Assembly: GCA_963806735.1 (NCBI GenBank)
Contig: CAWEBE010000071.1
Coordinates: 62,001 to 126,000 of the forward strand
DNA length: 64,000 nt
Direction: 5' to 3'
Origin: CADEFX01 sp963806735
GTDB lineage: Bacteria; Pseudomonadota; Alphaproteobacteria; Rhizobiales; Hyphomicrobiaceae
The notes under the pieces were generated by a model. The model did not search any database and was not told where the DNA came from. It saw only the letters and a list, made by a program, of their open reading frames with translations. Shown in pieces: positions 34,039 through 42,822 of this stretch. The position numbers and the translations under genes were made by a program. Every line of letters starts with the position of its first letter. Position 1 is the first letter of the stretch.

Positions 34039-34428
34039 ATGGCAAAATACGATCCCGCCATCCAGGCTGTGGCGGCTGCTGTCCCGAGCATTCCCTGCGA
34101 TGCCGAAGGACCCGTGTTCCAGGAGCCTTGGCAGGCGCAGGCCTTCGCCATGGCGGTCGCCCTGCAGAGCCGCGGCCTGTTCGCCTGGAGCGATTGGGCG
34201 GAAATGCTTGGCCAGGAAATCCGTAAGGCACAGGCCGCCGGCGATCCCGACACGGGCGCAACCTATTACAGGCACTGGCTTGCAACACTGGAGCGCATGG
34301 TTACGGCGAAGGGCCTGACGAATCCTGAGGTGCTCGCCCGCACCTATGATGCCTGGGACTGCGCTGCCGACCGCACGCCGCATGGCGCGCCCATCGAATT
34401 GCGCCCTGAAGATTTCAAGTCGCGTTAG
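34039..34428 (+). CDS. Nitrile hydratase accessory (activator/metallochaperone) protein
   Basis: A 129-residue protein beginning one base after the beta stop. It contains PCDAEGPVFQEPWQAQAFAM, LQSRGLFAWSDWAEMLG and TYYRHWLATLERMVTAKGLT, the nitrile hydratase activator pattern, which resembles the beta-subunit N-terminal domain. Such proteins load cobalt into alpha through subunit swapping. Its stop TAG overlaps the stop of the convergent ABC gene (TTAG at 34425-34428), so there is no room for a conventional terminator between them. Confidence 0.88.
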   Translation: MAKYDPAIQAVAAAVPSIPCDAEGPVFQEPWQAQAFAMAVALQSRGLFAWSDWAEMLGQEIRKAQAAGDPDTGATYYRHWLATLERMVTAKGLTNPEVLARTYDAWDCAADRTPHGAPIELRPEDFKSR

Positions 34429-35435
34429 CGCAAATGACACGCCACGAGCTGCCCGCCGCCGAGGTCGCGGAGTGCGGGCACGTCGACCTTGCAGCGCTCG
34501 ACGGCATAAGGGCAGCGGGTGTGGAAGTGGCAGCCCGGTGGTGGACGCATGGGGCTTGGCACGTCGCCTTGCACGACGCGCTTGTCGCGCTTGATAGCCG
34601 GGTCCGGCACCGGGACGGCTGCGAGCAGCGCCTCGGTGTAGGGATGCTTGGGATTTGTGAAGATGGTGCGCTTGTCGGCGTACTCGACGAGGCGGCCGAG
34701 GTACATGACGGCTATTCTGTGGCTGATGTGCTCGACCACCGCCAAATTGTGCGAGATGAAGAGATAGCCGAGGCCAAGGTCGCGCTGTAGGTCCATCAGC
34801 AGGTTGATGACCTGGGCTTGGATCGAGACATCGAGCGCGGACACCGGCTCGTCGCCAATGATGAGCTTGGGGTTGAGGGCGAGCGCGCGGGCGATGCCGA
34901 TGCGCTGACGCTGGCCGCCCGAGAACTGGTGTGGATAGTTGTCCATCTGCGCGCGGCGCAGGCCGACGCGCTCGAACAGTGCGGCGACGCGATCACGCCG
35001 CTCACGCCTGCGGGCGATTTTGTGCACCTGCAGTGGTTCCGCCACGATCTCGCCGGCGGTCATGCGCGGATCGAGCGATGAGAACGGGTCCTGGAAGATG
35101 ATCTGCATTTGCCGGCGGTAAGGGCGCAGCTCGCTCTTGCTGAGGCTGGTGAGGTCGCGACCTTCGAGCTCGATGCTGCCGGAGGTAGGTTCGATCAGGC
35201 GCAGAACGACGCGACCGACTGTGGACTTGCCGCAACCGGACTCGCCGACGAGGCCCAGCGTCTCGCCCGGAGCGATGGAGAAGCTGACGCCGTCGACCGC
35301 ATAGACATGGCCGACCGTGCGCTGCAGCAGCCCTTTCTTGATGGGAAAGTGCTTCTTGAGGTCCTTCACCTCGAGAATGGGCTTGGCCATCGTGGCTGCG
35401 TGGGCGCCGCGCTTGGGCTCGACCTCGTCAAGCAT
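34425..35435 (-). CDS. Peptide-type ABC transporter ATP-binding protein (DppF/OppF-like)
   Basis: Start at ATG 35435, eight bases inside the end of the previous gene and directly after a GGAGG site; the longer frame to 35798 is not needed. Walker A GLVGESGCGKSTVGR, Q-loop IIFQDPFSSLDPRM, ABC signature YPHQFSGGQRQRIGIARAL and Walker B LIIGDEPVSALDV are all intact. The C-terminal oligopeptide/dipeptide transporter extension has GCHFHTRCPYAVERC, with paired cysteines typical of the [4Fe-4S]-associated tail. Second ATPase of the importer encoded by 34425-40147. Confidence 0.94.
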   Translation of the reverse strand: MLDEVEPKRGAHAATMAKPILEVKDLKKHFPIKKGLLQRTVGHVYAVDGVSFSIAPGETLGLVGESGCGKSTVGRVVLRLIEPTSGSIELEGRDLTSLSKSELRPYRRQMQIIFQDPFSSLDPRMTAGEIVAEPLQVHKIARRRERRDRVAALFERVGLRRAQMDNYPHQFSGGQRQRIGIARALALNPKLIIGDEPVSALDVSIQAQVINLLMDLQRDLGLGYLFISHNLAVVEHISHRIAVMYLGRLVEYADKRTIFTNPKHPYTEALLAAVPVPDPAIKRDKRVVQGDVPSPMRPPPGCHFHTRCPYAVERCKVDVPALRDLGGGQLVACHLR

Positions 35436-36474
35436 TGGCGCCTCCATAGATCGCATCGGAGCGCCAGCAGGCGGCCCAGTGACCAGGCCGCTTCTCCTCG
35501 TAGGGCGGATACTGCGTGCGGCAGCGGTCATCGGCGAAGGCGCAACGCGGCGCGAAAGCGCATCCTTGAGGTAGGTCGGTGAGCGCTGGCACGATGCCGG
35601 TGATCTCCTGCAACCGGGTCGGTGTGTCGCGGATATCGCCGCGCATGAGGTCGAGGCGAGGGATGGAGGCCAGCAGGCCATGCGTATAGGGGTGGAGCGA
35701 TCGCGCGAACAACTCGCCGACCGGCGCCTCCTCCACTTTGCGGCCTGCGTACATGACGATGACGCGCTGGGCAGTTTCGGCGACGACGCCCAGGTCATGG
35801 GTGATGAGGATCACAGCGGTGCCAAGCTTCTGCTGCAGCTCGACGATCAGCTCCAGGATTTGCGCCTGGATGGTGACGTCGAGCGCGGTAGTGGGCTCGT
35901 CGGCGATCAGCACCTTGGGATTGCAGGCGAGCGCAATGGCGATCATGGCGCGCTGGCGCATGCCGCCGGAAAGCTGGTGCGGGTATTCCTTGATGCGTTG
36001 CTCGGGCTCGGGAATGCGCACGAGCCGGAGCATGTCGACGGCCTTCTCGAGCGCGGACTTACGGCTGATGTTCTGATGCAGCAGGATTACTTCCGAAATC
36101 TGCCGACCGATGGTCATGACCGGATTCAACGAGGTCATGGGCTCCTGGAAGATCATCGAGATGTCGTTGCCGCGCACCTTGCGCATGGCGGCCTGATCGA
36201 GCGTCATGAGATCGGTGCCGGCGAGTCGGATGGAGCCCCCGACGATGCGGCCGGGCGGGTCCGGGATCAGGCGCAGGAGCGAGAGCGCCGTGATGCTCTT
36301 GCCGCAACCGGACTCGCCGACGATGGCCAGCGTCTCGCCGCGCTCGAGGGAGAAGGATACGCCGTCCACGGCTTTGACGATGCCCTGGCGCGTGAAGAAG
36401 TATGTCTGCAGATCATCGACCTGCAGCAGCATCTTGGCGGCAGTGACCGGCGGAGCGTCGGTCTTGGCATCCAT
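35428..36474 (-). CDS. Peptide-type ABC transporter ATP-binding protein (DppD/OppD-like)
   Basis: About 348 residues. The start at ATG 36474 is chosen because the protein then runs directly into the ABC domain (MLLQVDDLQTYFFTRQGIVK). Walker A AIVGESGCGKSITALSLL, Q-loop MIFQEPMTSLNPVM, signature YPHQLSGGMRQRAMIAIAL and Walker B VLIADEPTTALDVTI are complete. The C-terminal tail GCAFAPRCAFADDRC matches the family. It forms a heterodimer with the DppF-like ATPase, whose gene overlaps its 3' end by eight bases. It sits between that gene and the permease genes. Confidence 0.94.
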   Translation of the reverse strand: MDAKTDAPPVTAAKMLLQVDDLQTYFFTRQGIVKAVDGVSFSLERGETLAIVGESGCGKSITALSLLRLIPDPPGRIVGGSIRLAGTDLMTLDQAAMRKVRGNDISMIFQEPMTSLNPVMTIGRQISEVILLHQNISRKSALEKAVDMLRLVRIPEPEQRIKEYPHQLSGGMRQRAMIAIALACNPKVLIADEPTTALDVTIQAQILELIVELQQKLGTAVILITHDLGVVAETAQRVIVMYAGRKVEEAPVGELFARSLHPYTHGLLASIPRLDLMRGDIRDTPTRLQEITGIVPALTDLPQGCAFAPRCAFADDRCRTQYPPYEEKRPGHWAACWRSDAIYGGANA

Positions 36475-36497
36475 GCTTTTTGCGTGTCCTTCTTGAA

Positions 36498-37391
36498 TCA
36501 CGTGCGCTGGCGCGGGTCGAGGTAGTCGCGCATGGCGTCGCCGAGCAGATTGGTGCCGAACACGGCGAGGCTGATGGCGATACCGGGAAAGATCACGAGC
36601 CACGGCGCGGTGCGCACGTATTCGGCTGCCGACTCCGAGAGCATGCGGCCCCAGGAGGGATGCGGCTCGGGGATGCCGAGACCCAGAAATGATAACGCGG
36701 CCTCGGTGAGGATGGCGGAGCCGAGCTGGGCCGTGGCCAGCACGATGAGCGGTGCCAGCGTATTGGGAAGCACGTGGCGCATGGCGATGGAAATTTCGCC
36801 CATGCCCACGGCCCTGGCCGCCTCCACGTAGGGCATCTCCCGCAGGGACAGCGTGTTGGAGCGTATGACGCGAGCGACGTTCGGCACCAGCGGTATGGCG
36901 ATGGCAATGATCGTGTTGGTGAGCGACGGTCCGAGCGAGGCAGCCATGACCAGCGCCATGACCAGCAGCGGCAGCGCCTGCATGATGTCAATGAGGCGCT
37001 GGATGAGCAGATCGAACCAGCCGCCGAAATACCCAGACATAAGGCCGATGACGACGCCGATCAGGCAGCCGAGGAAGGTCGATCCCACGCCGACGGCCAG
37101 CGAGATGCGTGCGCCATAGGCGATGCGGCTCCACATGTCGCGGCCCATGAAATCGGCGCCGAGTGGATGATCGCCGCCAGGGCGTGCGAGGGAGGCGCGC
37201 GGATTGGTGGAGGTGGGATCGTAGAGCGTGATCCAGTCCGCGAGGAGAGCAGTCAACACGAACAACAGCACGATCAGGGCGCCGATGGCGCCGAGTGGAT
37301 AGCGGCGCATGAGGAAGGCGGCGGAGGCCCAGAAGCCGTGGACGTTGGCGCCGGCCCGGCTCAGCTCGGCTTTGTGGTCGACGATTGCCAC
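36498..37391 (-). CDS. Peptide-type ABC transporter permease (DppC-like)
   Basis: A 297-residue membrane subunit with an N-terminal DppC domain (LMRRYPLGAIGALIVLLFVL, then GGDHPLGADFMGRDMWSRI) and the binding-protein-dependent permease signature around EAARAVGMGEISIAMRHVLP, with the coupling-helix EAA-type motif. It ends FGTNLLGDAMRDYLDPRQR, a very common DppC C-terminus. It pairs with the DppB-like permease encoded 25 bases upstream. Confidence 0.94.
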   Translation of the reverse strand: MAIVDHKAELSRAGANVHGFWASAAFLMRRYPLGAIGALIVLLFVLTALLADWITLYDPTSTNPRASLARPGGDHPLGADFMGRDMWSRIAYGARISLAVGVGSTFLGCLIGVVIGLMSGYFGGWFDLLIQRLIDIMQALPLLVMALVMAASLGPSLTNTIIAIAIPLVPNVARVIRSNTLSLREMPYVEAARAVGMGEISIAMRHVLPNTLAPLIVLATAQLGSAILTEAALSFLGLGIPEPHPSWGRMLSESAAEYVRTAPWLVIFPGIAISLAVFGTNLLGDAMRDYLDPRQRT

Positions 37392-37416
37392 TCGGCAACT
37401 CCGCTAGCGCTACTTC

Positions 37417-38364
37417 TCAGTCTTCGTATTTTATGCGCGGATCGAGGACGACGTAGGCCATGTCGACCAGGAAGTTGATCACAACCACGACCACGGCGAT
37501 GAACATGACGAGGTTCTGCACGATCGGATAGTCGCGCCAGCGGATGGCCTCGACCAGGAAGCGCGCCACGCCAGGAATATTGAAGACCGTCTCGGTGACG
37601 ATCAGCCCGCCGATCAGGAACCCCGCCTCGATGCCGATGATGGTGATGACTGGCAGCACCGCGTTGCGGAAGGCGTGGTCGTAGTTGACGGAGTTGTCTG
37701 ATGCGCCCTTGGCGCGGGCGGTGCGGATGTAATCCTGGCGCAGGACCTCCAGCATGGAGGAGCGCGTCAGCCGCATGATGAGCGCGGAGGCGCGGAAGCC
37801 GACGGCGGCGGCGGGGATGCTGAGCAGGCCAAGCTCGTGCCAGACGCTGGCAGGCCTGTCGGTGTAGATGGGAATCCAGCCGAGGTACTGCACGAATCCC
37901 ATGAGGATGAGCAGGCCCAGCCAGAACGACGGCAGCGACAGTCCGCTGAGACTGATGACCCTCAGGACATAGTCGAGCGCGGTGTCCTGGCGCACGGCAC
38001 TGATGACGCCGAGCGGGACGCCGAGCAGTATGGAGAAGAACAGGGCCATGACGGCAAGCTTGGTTGTGACCGGGATGCGCGGGAGAATCTCGTCCAGCGC
38101 CGGCTTCTCGGAGACATAGGCGTAACCGAGGTCACCGCGCACAAGCCCGCTGATCCACTGCGAATACTGCACGACGAGCGGTTGATCGAGACCCAGTTCT
38201 TTCTCGATCTTGGCTTTCTCGGCCGGGTTCACGAGACCTGCCGACTCGAACAGGATATCGCTGATGTTGCCTGGCATCACCCGCAGCAGCACGAAGATTA
38301 GCACCGACATCCCGAACAAAGTCAGGATCATCAGCAAAAAGCGGCGGACCAGATACGCTGCCAA
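37417..38364 (-). CDS. Peptide-type ABC transporter permease (DppB-like)
   Basis: A 315-residue membrane subunit that begins YLVRRFLLMILTLFGMSVLI then FVLLRVMPGN, the classic DppB/OppB start, and ends DMAYVVLDPRIKYED. The coupling motif lies in YIRTARAKGASDNSVNYDHA. It forms the translocation pathway with the DppC-like protein. The gene follows the binding-protein gene by about 180 bases that contain two hairpins, which may lower permease expression relative to the binding protein. Confidence 0.94.
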   Translation of the reverse strand: MAAYLVRRFLLMILTLFGMSVLIFVLLRVMPGNISDILFESAGLVNPAEKAKIEKELGLDQPLVVQYSQWISGLVRGDLGYAYVSEKPALDEILPRIPVTTKLAVMALFFSILLGVPLGVISAVRQDTALDYVLRVISLSGLSLPSFWLGLLILMGFVQYLGWIPIYTDRPASVWHELGLLSIPAAAVGFRASALIMRLTRSSMLEVLRQDYIRTARAKGASDNSVNYDHAFRNAVLPVITIIGIEAGFLIGGLIVTETVFNIPGVARFLVEAIRWRDYPIVQNLVMFIAVVVVVINFLVDMAYVVLDPRIKYED

Positions 38365-38461
38365 CGCTCAACTCCTCCCGGCGTGGAGCGCCCGACGGAT
38401 GGTACCTGCGGCGCGCTGGCACTCAGAGCGGCCGCAGTCGGACATGACGTTCTAGTGTAAT

Positions 38462-38514
38462 GATCGAGAAATTCGTCTATGTTCGCAGCTTGTCTCTGAG
38501 CGAATTTCTCGATC
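38462..38514. repeat. Perfect 14-base inverted repeat between binding-protein and permease genes
   Basis: GATCGAGAAATTCG at 38462-38475 and its exact complement CGAATTTCTCGATC at 38501-38514 with a 25-base loop. On the minus strand it comes after the binding-protein stop and a shorter hairpin. It may act as an RNA-stabilising or attenuating structure, or as a protein-binding dyad. Confidence 0.7.
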
Positions 38515-38521
38515 TGAATCA

Positions 38522-38546
38522 CGCTAGCATCATAGACTTGCTAGCG
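38522..38546 (-). terminator. Hairpin directly after the binding-protein stop codon
   Basis: Arms CGCTAGCA and TGCTAGCG (eight bases, perfect) around a nine-base loop, starting two bases beyond the TAG stop at 38549-38551. No run of T follows, so it is unlikely to be a full intrinsic terminator. A partial attenuator or 3'-end stabiliser that sets the ratio of binding protein to permease is more likely. Confidence 0.55.
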
Positions 38547-38548
38547 CC

Positions 38549-40147
38549 CTACTTATCGAGCCACACGTCCTCGAGGCGCCAGTTGTTATAGATGCTGTTC
38601 TGGTGGCCCACGAACCCCTTAACGTGGGGATGCCAGCAGGTCGAGGCGCGATCGTGATAGATGATCGGCCGCGCAAGATCGTCATTGAGCTTCTTCTCGA
38701 TGGCCCAGACGAGCTGCTTGCGCTTCTCCACATCAACCTCCTGCGATTGCTCGTCGATCATCTTGTCGACCGCGGGATCGCAGTATTGCGTGTAGTTGCG
38801 CTCCGACTTGCAGGCGTAGTTCTCGTAGAACACTGGATCAGGATCGTCGACCGACATACCGGTGAGGTTCATGCCGATGGTATAGTCCTTGCGCGCGGCC
38901 TTGGCGTGCCAGATCGTCGTGTCCACCACCTCCAGCTCGCCCTCGACGTAGATCTGCTTGAGCTGGTCGATGAGTATGACGCCAGGGTCGCGATAGATGG
39001 CGATATCGCGGGTCGAGACCTTGACCTTGAGCGGGTTCTGCGCGCTGTAGCCGAGGCTTTCCATGATCTTGCGCGCCTCGACCCGGTTTTTCTCGATATC
39101 CCCACCGTAGCCGGTCATGGTCTTCAAGACGTCGGGCGGCATGCCCCACAGGCCTTCCGGCAACGGTAGCATCACGCCGCCGATATCGCCCTTGCCCTCG
39201 GTCAGGATGTCGATGAACGGCTTGCGGTCGATGGCGAGTGCCAGTGCGGTGCGCAACTTGGCATCGTTGAAGGGCGGCTTTTCGCGGTTCACCATGAGGT
39301 TGCGCGGCACGTACTGCGGTTTGATCTCGCAAATGGCGTTGGGCGCTTGTGATTTGATGTCCTTCAGCAGCGGGATGGTGATGTCCTGTGAGAAGGTCAT
39401 GTCGAACTCGCCGGCCACGAACGCCAGGATGCGCGTCGAGCGGTTGGCGATAATGCGCATTTCCACGGCGTCGACGTAAGGCTTGCCCTTCTTCCAGTAG
39501 TCCGGATTGCGGGCGAGCCGGATCACCTCGTTCTGTTTGAACTCGACGAACTTGAAGGGGCCCGTGCCGATCGGCTTGGTGCGCATGTCGCGGGTAGAGA
39601 CGTGACATGGGTAGACGGGCGAATAGCCGGACGCGAGCATGGATACCAGCGACGGCTGTGGCCGGTTGAGGACGAACGTTGCCTCATGATCGCCGTTGAG
39701 GGCGATCTCCTTGACGTTCTGATACCAGATGGCGCGTGGGTTCTTGCGGAAGGTATCCTGGTCCTTGCCGAGCAGCTTGTCCCAGGTGCATTGGACGTCC
39801 TTGGCGGTAAACGGCTTGCCGTCATGCCACTTCACGCCCTGCCGCAACTTGAATGTGAGTTTGGTCTTGGTGCTGTCCCAGGACCAGCTCTCGGCGAGGT
39901 CCGGCACGATGGTCTCGACGGAGTTCACAACCTTGGTCTGGTCGTAGACGACGAGGTTGTTGAACAAGGCCATGAACGGCAGAACGGTAGAAACCGTGGC
40001 CTCCTCGTGCACCGACGCGCTAGGCGGGTTGTCACGATGGTAGATCTTGAGCGTGCCGCCCTGCTTTTGCGCCATGGCAGGGGCGCTGGCTACCGCCAGG
40101 GCGGTCATTGCTGCGACGAAAAGTGAAAGGACGGTTGTCCTGCTCAT
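38549..40147 (-). CDS. Peptide-type ABC transporter substrate-binding protein (family 5)
   Basis: About 532 residues. The ATG at 40147 has AGGAGG six bases upstream and starts a signal peptide (MSRTTVLSLFVAAMTALAVA then SAPAMA). The mature part begins QKQGGTLKIYHRDNPPSASV; other family 5 landmarks are LAESWSWDSTKTKLTFKLR, GVKWHDGKPFTAKDVQCTWD, IGTGPFKFVEFKQNEVIRLA and FNDAKLRTALALAIDRK. It captures oligopeptides or related molecules in the periplasm. It is the first gene of the five-gene importer operon. The ligand is unknown. Confidence 0.94.
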   Translation of the reverse strand: MSRTTVLSLFVAAMTALAVASAPAMAQKQGGTLKIYHRDNPPSASVHEEATVSTVLPFMALFNNLVVYDQTKVVNSVETIVPDLAESWSWDSTKTKLTFKLRQGVKWHDGKPFTAKDVQCTWDKLLGKDQDTFRKNPRAIWYQNVKEIALNGDHEATFVLNRPQPSLVSMLASGYSPVYPCHVSTRDMRTKPIGTGPFKFVEFKQNEVIRLARNPDYWKKGKPYVDAVEMRIIANRSTRILAFVAGEFDMTFSQDITIPLLKDIKSQAPNAICEIKPQYVPRNLMVNREKPPFNDAKLRTALALAIDRKPFIDILTEGKGDIGGVMLPLPEGLWGMPPDVLKTMTGYGGDIEKNRVEARKIMESLGYSAQNPLKVKVSTRDIAIYRDPGVILIDQLKQIYVEGELEVVDTTIWHAKAARKDYTIGMNLTGMSVDDPDPVFYENYACKSERNYTQYCDPAVDKMIDEQSQEVDVEKRKQLVWAIEKKLNDDLARPIIYHDRASTCWHPHVKGFVGHQNSIYNNWRLEDVWLDK

Positions 40148-40356
40148 CGCGTTCCTCCTGGAATCCGCTTGTGGGGCCGAGCGGATGTTGTTGTCGTTGG
40201 ACAGCAGGCTAGACGCTGGGCAAATCACGATCAACCGGAATTGGTCGGGGCCCGCTGCTGCCGTGAGCGACAGCAAGCATTCCTTTCGGGGCTATCCTCG
40301 GGCCTGGTCAGGCCAAGCCCGAGAATGGTGCAGAAAGAGGAACAGAAACGCAGGCC

Positions 40357-41163
40357 TCAGTCGCCGCTTCGGAGCAGCGCGCCACCGTCGACCGGGAGTG
40401 TGACACCGGTGATGAAGTTGGCTTCGTCCGAGGCGAGGAACAGGGCCGCATACGCGACATCCCATCCCGTCCCCATCTTGCCGCGCAGCGGCACGCGCGC
40501 ATCGCGCTCCGCCTCCACCACGGCGCGCGGCTTGTTGAACGTGCGCGCGCGCGTGTCCACCGCCATCGGCGTGTTCATGAGACCGGGCAGGATCACGTTG
40601 GCGCGAATGCCGTACTCGGCGTTCTGCTTGGCGATCATCTCGGTGAACCCGATCATGCCGATCTTTGTCGTCTTGTAGGCCACCAGCGGGTAGGTCGAGG
40701 ACAGTGCTGCCACCGACGAGATCGAGATGATCGAGCCCGAGCGCTGCTGGCGCATAACCGGGAGCACATGCTTCACTGCCATGATGAAGCCGCGCAGGTT
40801 GATGGCGTTGCAGCGGTCGAAGGCCTCCTCGGTGATGTCGAACGGATTGGCATCCCCGCCCGCGATGCTCACGCCTACGTTGTAGTGCAGAACGTCAATG
40901 CGACCCCAGCGCTTCACAGCGTCGTCGGCTGCGGCTTTGAGCATCGCTTCCTTGGTCACGTCGGCCTCGAAGGCAGCGGCCGTGCCGCCTTCCTTCTCGA
41001 TCATGGCGGCCGTTTCCCTGGCCGAGGCCAGGTCGCGGTCGACCGCCAGCACCTTGGCGCCCTCGCGTGCGCACACAAGCGCGGTAGCACGACCGTTGCC
41101 CACGCCTTCGCCGGGGCTCTGACCTGCACCAACGACGATGGTGACTTTGTCCTTCAAACGCAT
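40357..41163 (-). CDS. Short-chain dehydrogenase/reductase (SDR)
   Basis: About 268 residues, starting at ATG 41163 with GGAG six bases upstream. The NAD(P)-binding site is a variant Rossmann loop, VVGAGQSPGEGVGNGRATAL, with an unusually long Gly-rich turn. The catalytic Tyr and Lys are in YPLVAYKTTK and the Ser in ISISSVAALSS. The segment HYNVGVSIAG replaces the usual NNAG. The C-terminus (TLPVDGGALLRSGD) is typical. The gene overlaps the frame of the upstream carboxymuconolactone-decarboxylase-like gene at its leader and is probably co-transcribed with it and a second SDR, so the three may act in one oxidation pathway. Confidence 0.9.
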   Translation of the reverse strand: MRLKDKVTIVVGAGQSPGEGVGNGRATALVCAREGAKVLAVDRDLASARETAAMIEKEGGTAAAFEADVTKEAMLKAAADDAVKRWGRIDVLHYNVGVSIAGGDANPFDITEEAFDRCNAINLRGFIMAVKHVLPVMRQQRSGSIISISSVAALSSTYPLVAYKTTKIGMIGFTEMIAKQNAEYGIRANVILPGLMNTPMAVDTRARTFNKPRAVVEAERDARVPLRGKMGTGWDVAYAALFLASDEANFITGVTLPVDGGALLRSGD

Positions 41164-41174
41164 ATTTCTCTCCG

Positions 41175-41729
41175 TCACTTCGCTTTGGGCAGCGGGAACT
41201 GCTCCAGGTACTTCATGTAGCTGTCCTCGACATCGACCTCGAGCGTGGCGAGGATGCGCACCACGGCGCTGTAAAAGGCCGTCGTAATAATGAGATCGTT
41301 GAGATCAGCCGGGTTGAAATGCTTCTGCAAGGCGTTGAACGTGGCGTCCGACATCCTGATGTCATTGGTCATCTCGCGCGCACCTTTGCACACGAGTTTC
41401 GCGATGGGTTCCAGCTTGGAGTCCTTGCCGTCCGTCTCGTCGATCAGCGCACGAATGTCGTCCGGCGAGACGCCGAAGTCGTAACCGATCTTGACATGGT
41501 GCGACCATTCATAGGGTGAGCGGGCAAGCCAGCCGACCTGCAGGATGGCGAGCTCGCGCAGCCGCGGATCGAGCTTGCTGCCGAAGCGGATATAAACTCC
41601 GAGCTCCCGGAAGGCCTTGAATGCGCCAGGGCTGTGAATGAGAGCTTTGTAGAGATTGATATCGCGGTCGAGCAAGTCCTTGTGCTCGGGCGCGAGATCA
41701 TCCTTGGTGAGATAGGGAACGCGTGCCAT
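41175..41729 (-). CDS. Carboxymuconolactone decarboxylase family protein
   Basis: A 184-residue AhpD/CMD-fold protein: LGVYIRFGSKLDPRLRELAI, LQVGWLARSPYEWSHHVKIG and FGVSPDDIRALID. The region that carries CxxC in peroxidase-type AhpD proteins reads EWSHHVKIG here, so it is not a CxxC disulfide reductase and probably acts as a lyase, isomerase or binding protein. The gene lies between two SDR genes on the same strand (11 and 15 bases apart). It probably handles a keto- or lactone-type intermediate of the SDR pathway. Confidence 0.87.
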   Translation of the reverse strand: MARVPYLTKDDLAPEHKDLLDRDINLYKALIHSPGAFKAFRELGVYIRFGSKLDPRLRELAILQVGWLARSPYEWSHHVKIGYDFGVSPDDIRALIDETDGKDSKLEPIAKLVCKGAREMTNDIRMSDATFNALQKHFNPADLNDLIITTAFYSAVVRILATLEVDVEDSYMKYLEQFPLPKAK

Positions 41730-41744
41730 TGGGTGTTCTGATCC

Positions 41745-42572
41745 TTATGCCTTGGGACGATCGTGCTCTTCGCTTTCGCGGTTGGGGGACATGATGCTGA
41801 CGCCGCCGTCGACAATGAGCGTTTGGCCTGTGATGTAGCGGGCGTGATCGGACAAAAGGAAGCGCACGGCGCTGCCGATATCCCATCCAGTGCCTTCGAT
41901 GCCGAGGGGCGACGCGCGGCGGCGCTGCTCGCGGGCTTCATCACTCATGCCGCCGGCATACACCATGGGCGTATAGACGGGACCCGGCGCAACGCAGTTG
42001 ACGCGGATGCCTTCCGGCGCATGGTCGACGGCCATGGCGCGCGTCAGGGCGATGATGGCGCCCTTGGCGGTGGTATAGGCCGTGAGGCGGCGCGGGCGGA
42101 TCGCCGAGATCGAGGAGATGTTGACGATCGCGCCGCGTTTGGCGGTCTTGATCATGGCTGGAATGGCATATTTGGAGAGGAAAAAGATCGGGTCGAGATT
42201 GACCTGAAGCACGCGGTGCCAAGTGTCGGGGTCCTCTTCCACGACCGAGGCTTTGCTGGAGATGCCGACGTTGTTGTCGAGATAGTCGAGACGGCCGAAG
42301 CGGTCCAGCGCCGCCGTTACTACGTCGCGAGCCTGCTTCTCGTCCGTTAGGTCGGCCGCGTGCGATGCGGCGGTGCCGCCTTCGGCCGTGATCATCTCGG
42401 CCGTGCGTCCGGCGAGTGCGATATCGCGGTCCACCACCAGAACCTTGGTGCCGGCCCGGCCCAGCAGGATGGCCGCGGCGCGTCCGTTGCCGATACCGTC
42501 GCCGACGGCGCCGCCACCGGCGACAATGGCGACCTTGCCGGCGAGGCCGGGGTCATCTTTTGGTTCGGTCAT
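41745..42572 (-). CDS. Short-chain dehydrogenase/reductase (SDR)
   Basis: A 275-residue SDR. The dinucleotide loop reads AIVAGGGAVGDGIGNGRAAA, similar to the long Gly-rich turn of the other SDR in this cluster, so the two are paralogues. The catalytic Ser is in VNISSISAIRP and the Tyr/Lys pair in LTAYTTAKGAI. DNNVGISSK replaces NNAG. The C-terminus TLIVDGGVSIMSPNRES has a longer tail than usual. It is first in a three-gene unit with the CMD-like protein and the second SDR. Confidence 0.9.
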   Translation of the reverse strand: MTEPKDDPGLAGKVAIVAGGGAVGDGIGNGRAAAILLGRAGTKVLVVDRDIALAGRTAEMITAEGGTAASHAADLTDEKQARDVVTAALDRFGRLDYLDNNVGISSKASVVEEDPDTWHRVLQVNLDPIFFLSKYAIPAMIKTAKRGAIVNISSISAIRPRRLTAYTTAKGAIIALTRAMAVDHAPEGIRVNCVAPGPVYTPMVYAGGMSDEAREQRRRASPLGIEGTGWDIGSAVRFLLSDHARYITGQTLIVDGGVSIMSPNRESEEHDRPKA

Positions 42573-42822
42573 TCATGGGCTTCCTTCACTCGATCGGTTG
42601 TGTCGTTTTCATGCTGAGTCCAAGTCGCGCGTGCAGGTCTGCCCGCTCATAGCAGCAGCCTGCCGTATCTGGCTCGGGTGGACGACCTAATGATGGGCCA
42701 CATTGTTGCCTACGTCGAGTACCGGTTGCAGTTGACTGAGCGTGGCGCTCGACCGGCGCAACTTGGGAGGCAGCGTCTTGTCCGCATCGGATGCCGACGC
42801 GAATGTGGATGATAGAGAATTG

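Noticed and set aside
32367..34253. 628-codon open frame on the minus strand
   Set aside because: Covers the nitrile hydratase genes in antisense; the nth genes match their families strongly.
38522..38546. Full intrinsic terminator after the binding-protein gene
   Set aside because: The stem is good but no T run follows, and permease genes of the same importer continue on the same strand.
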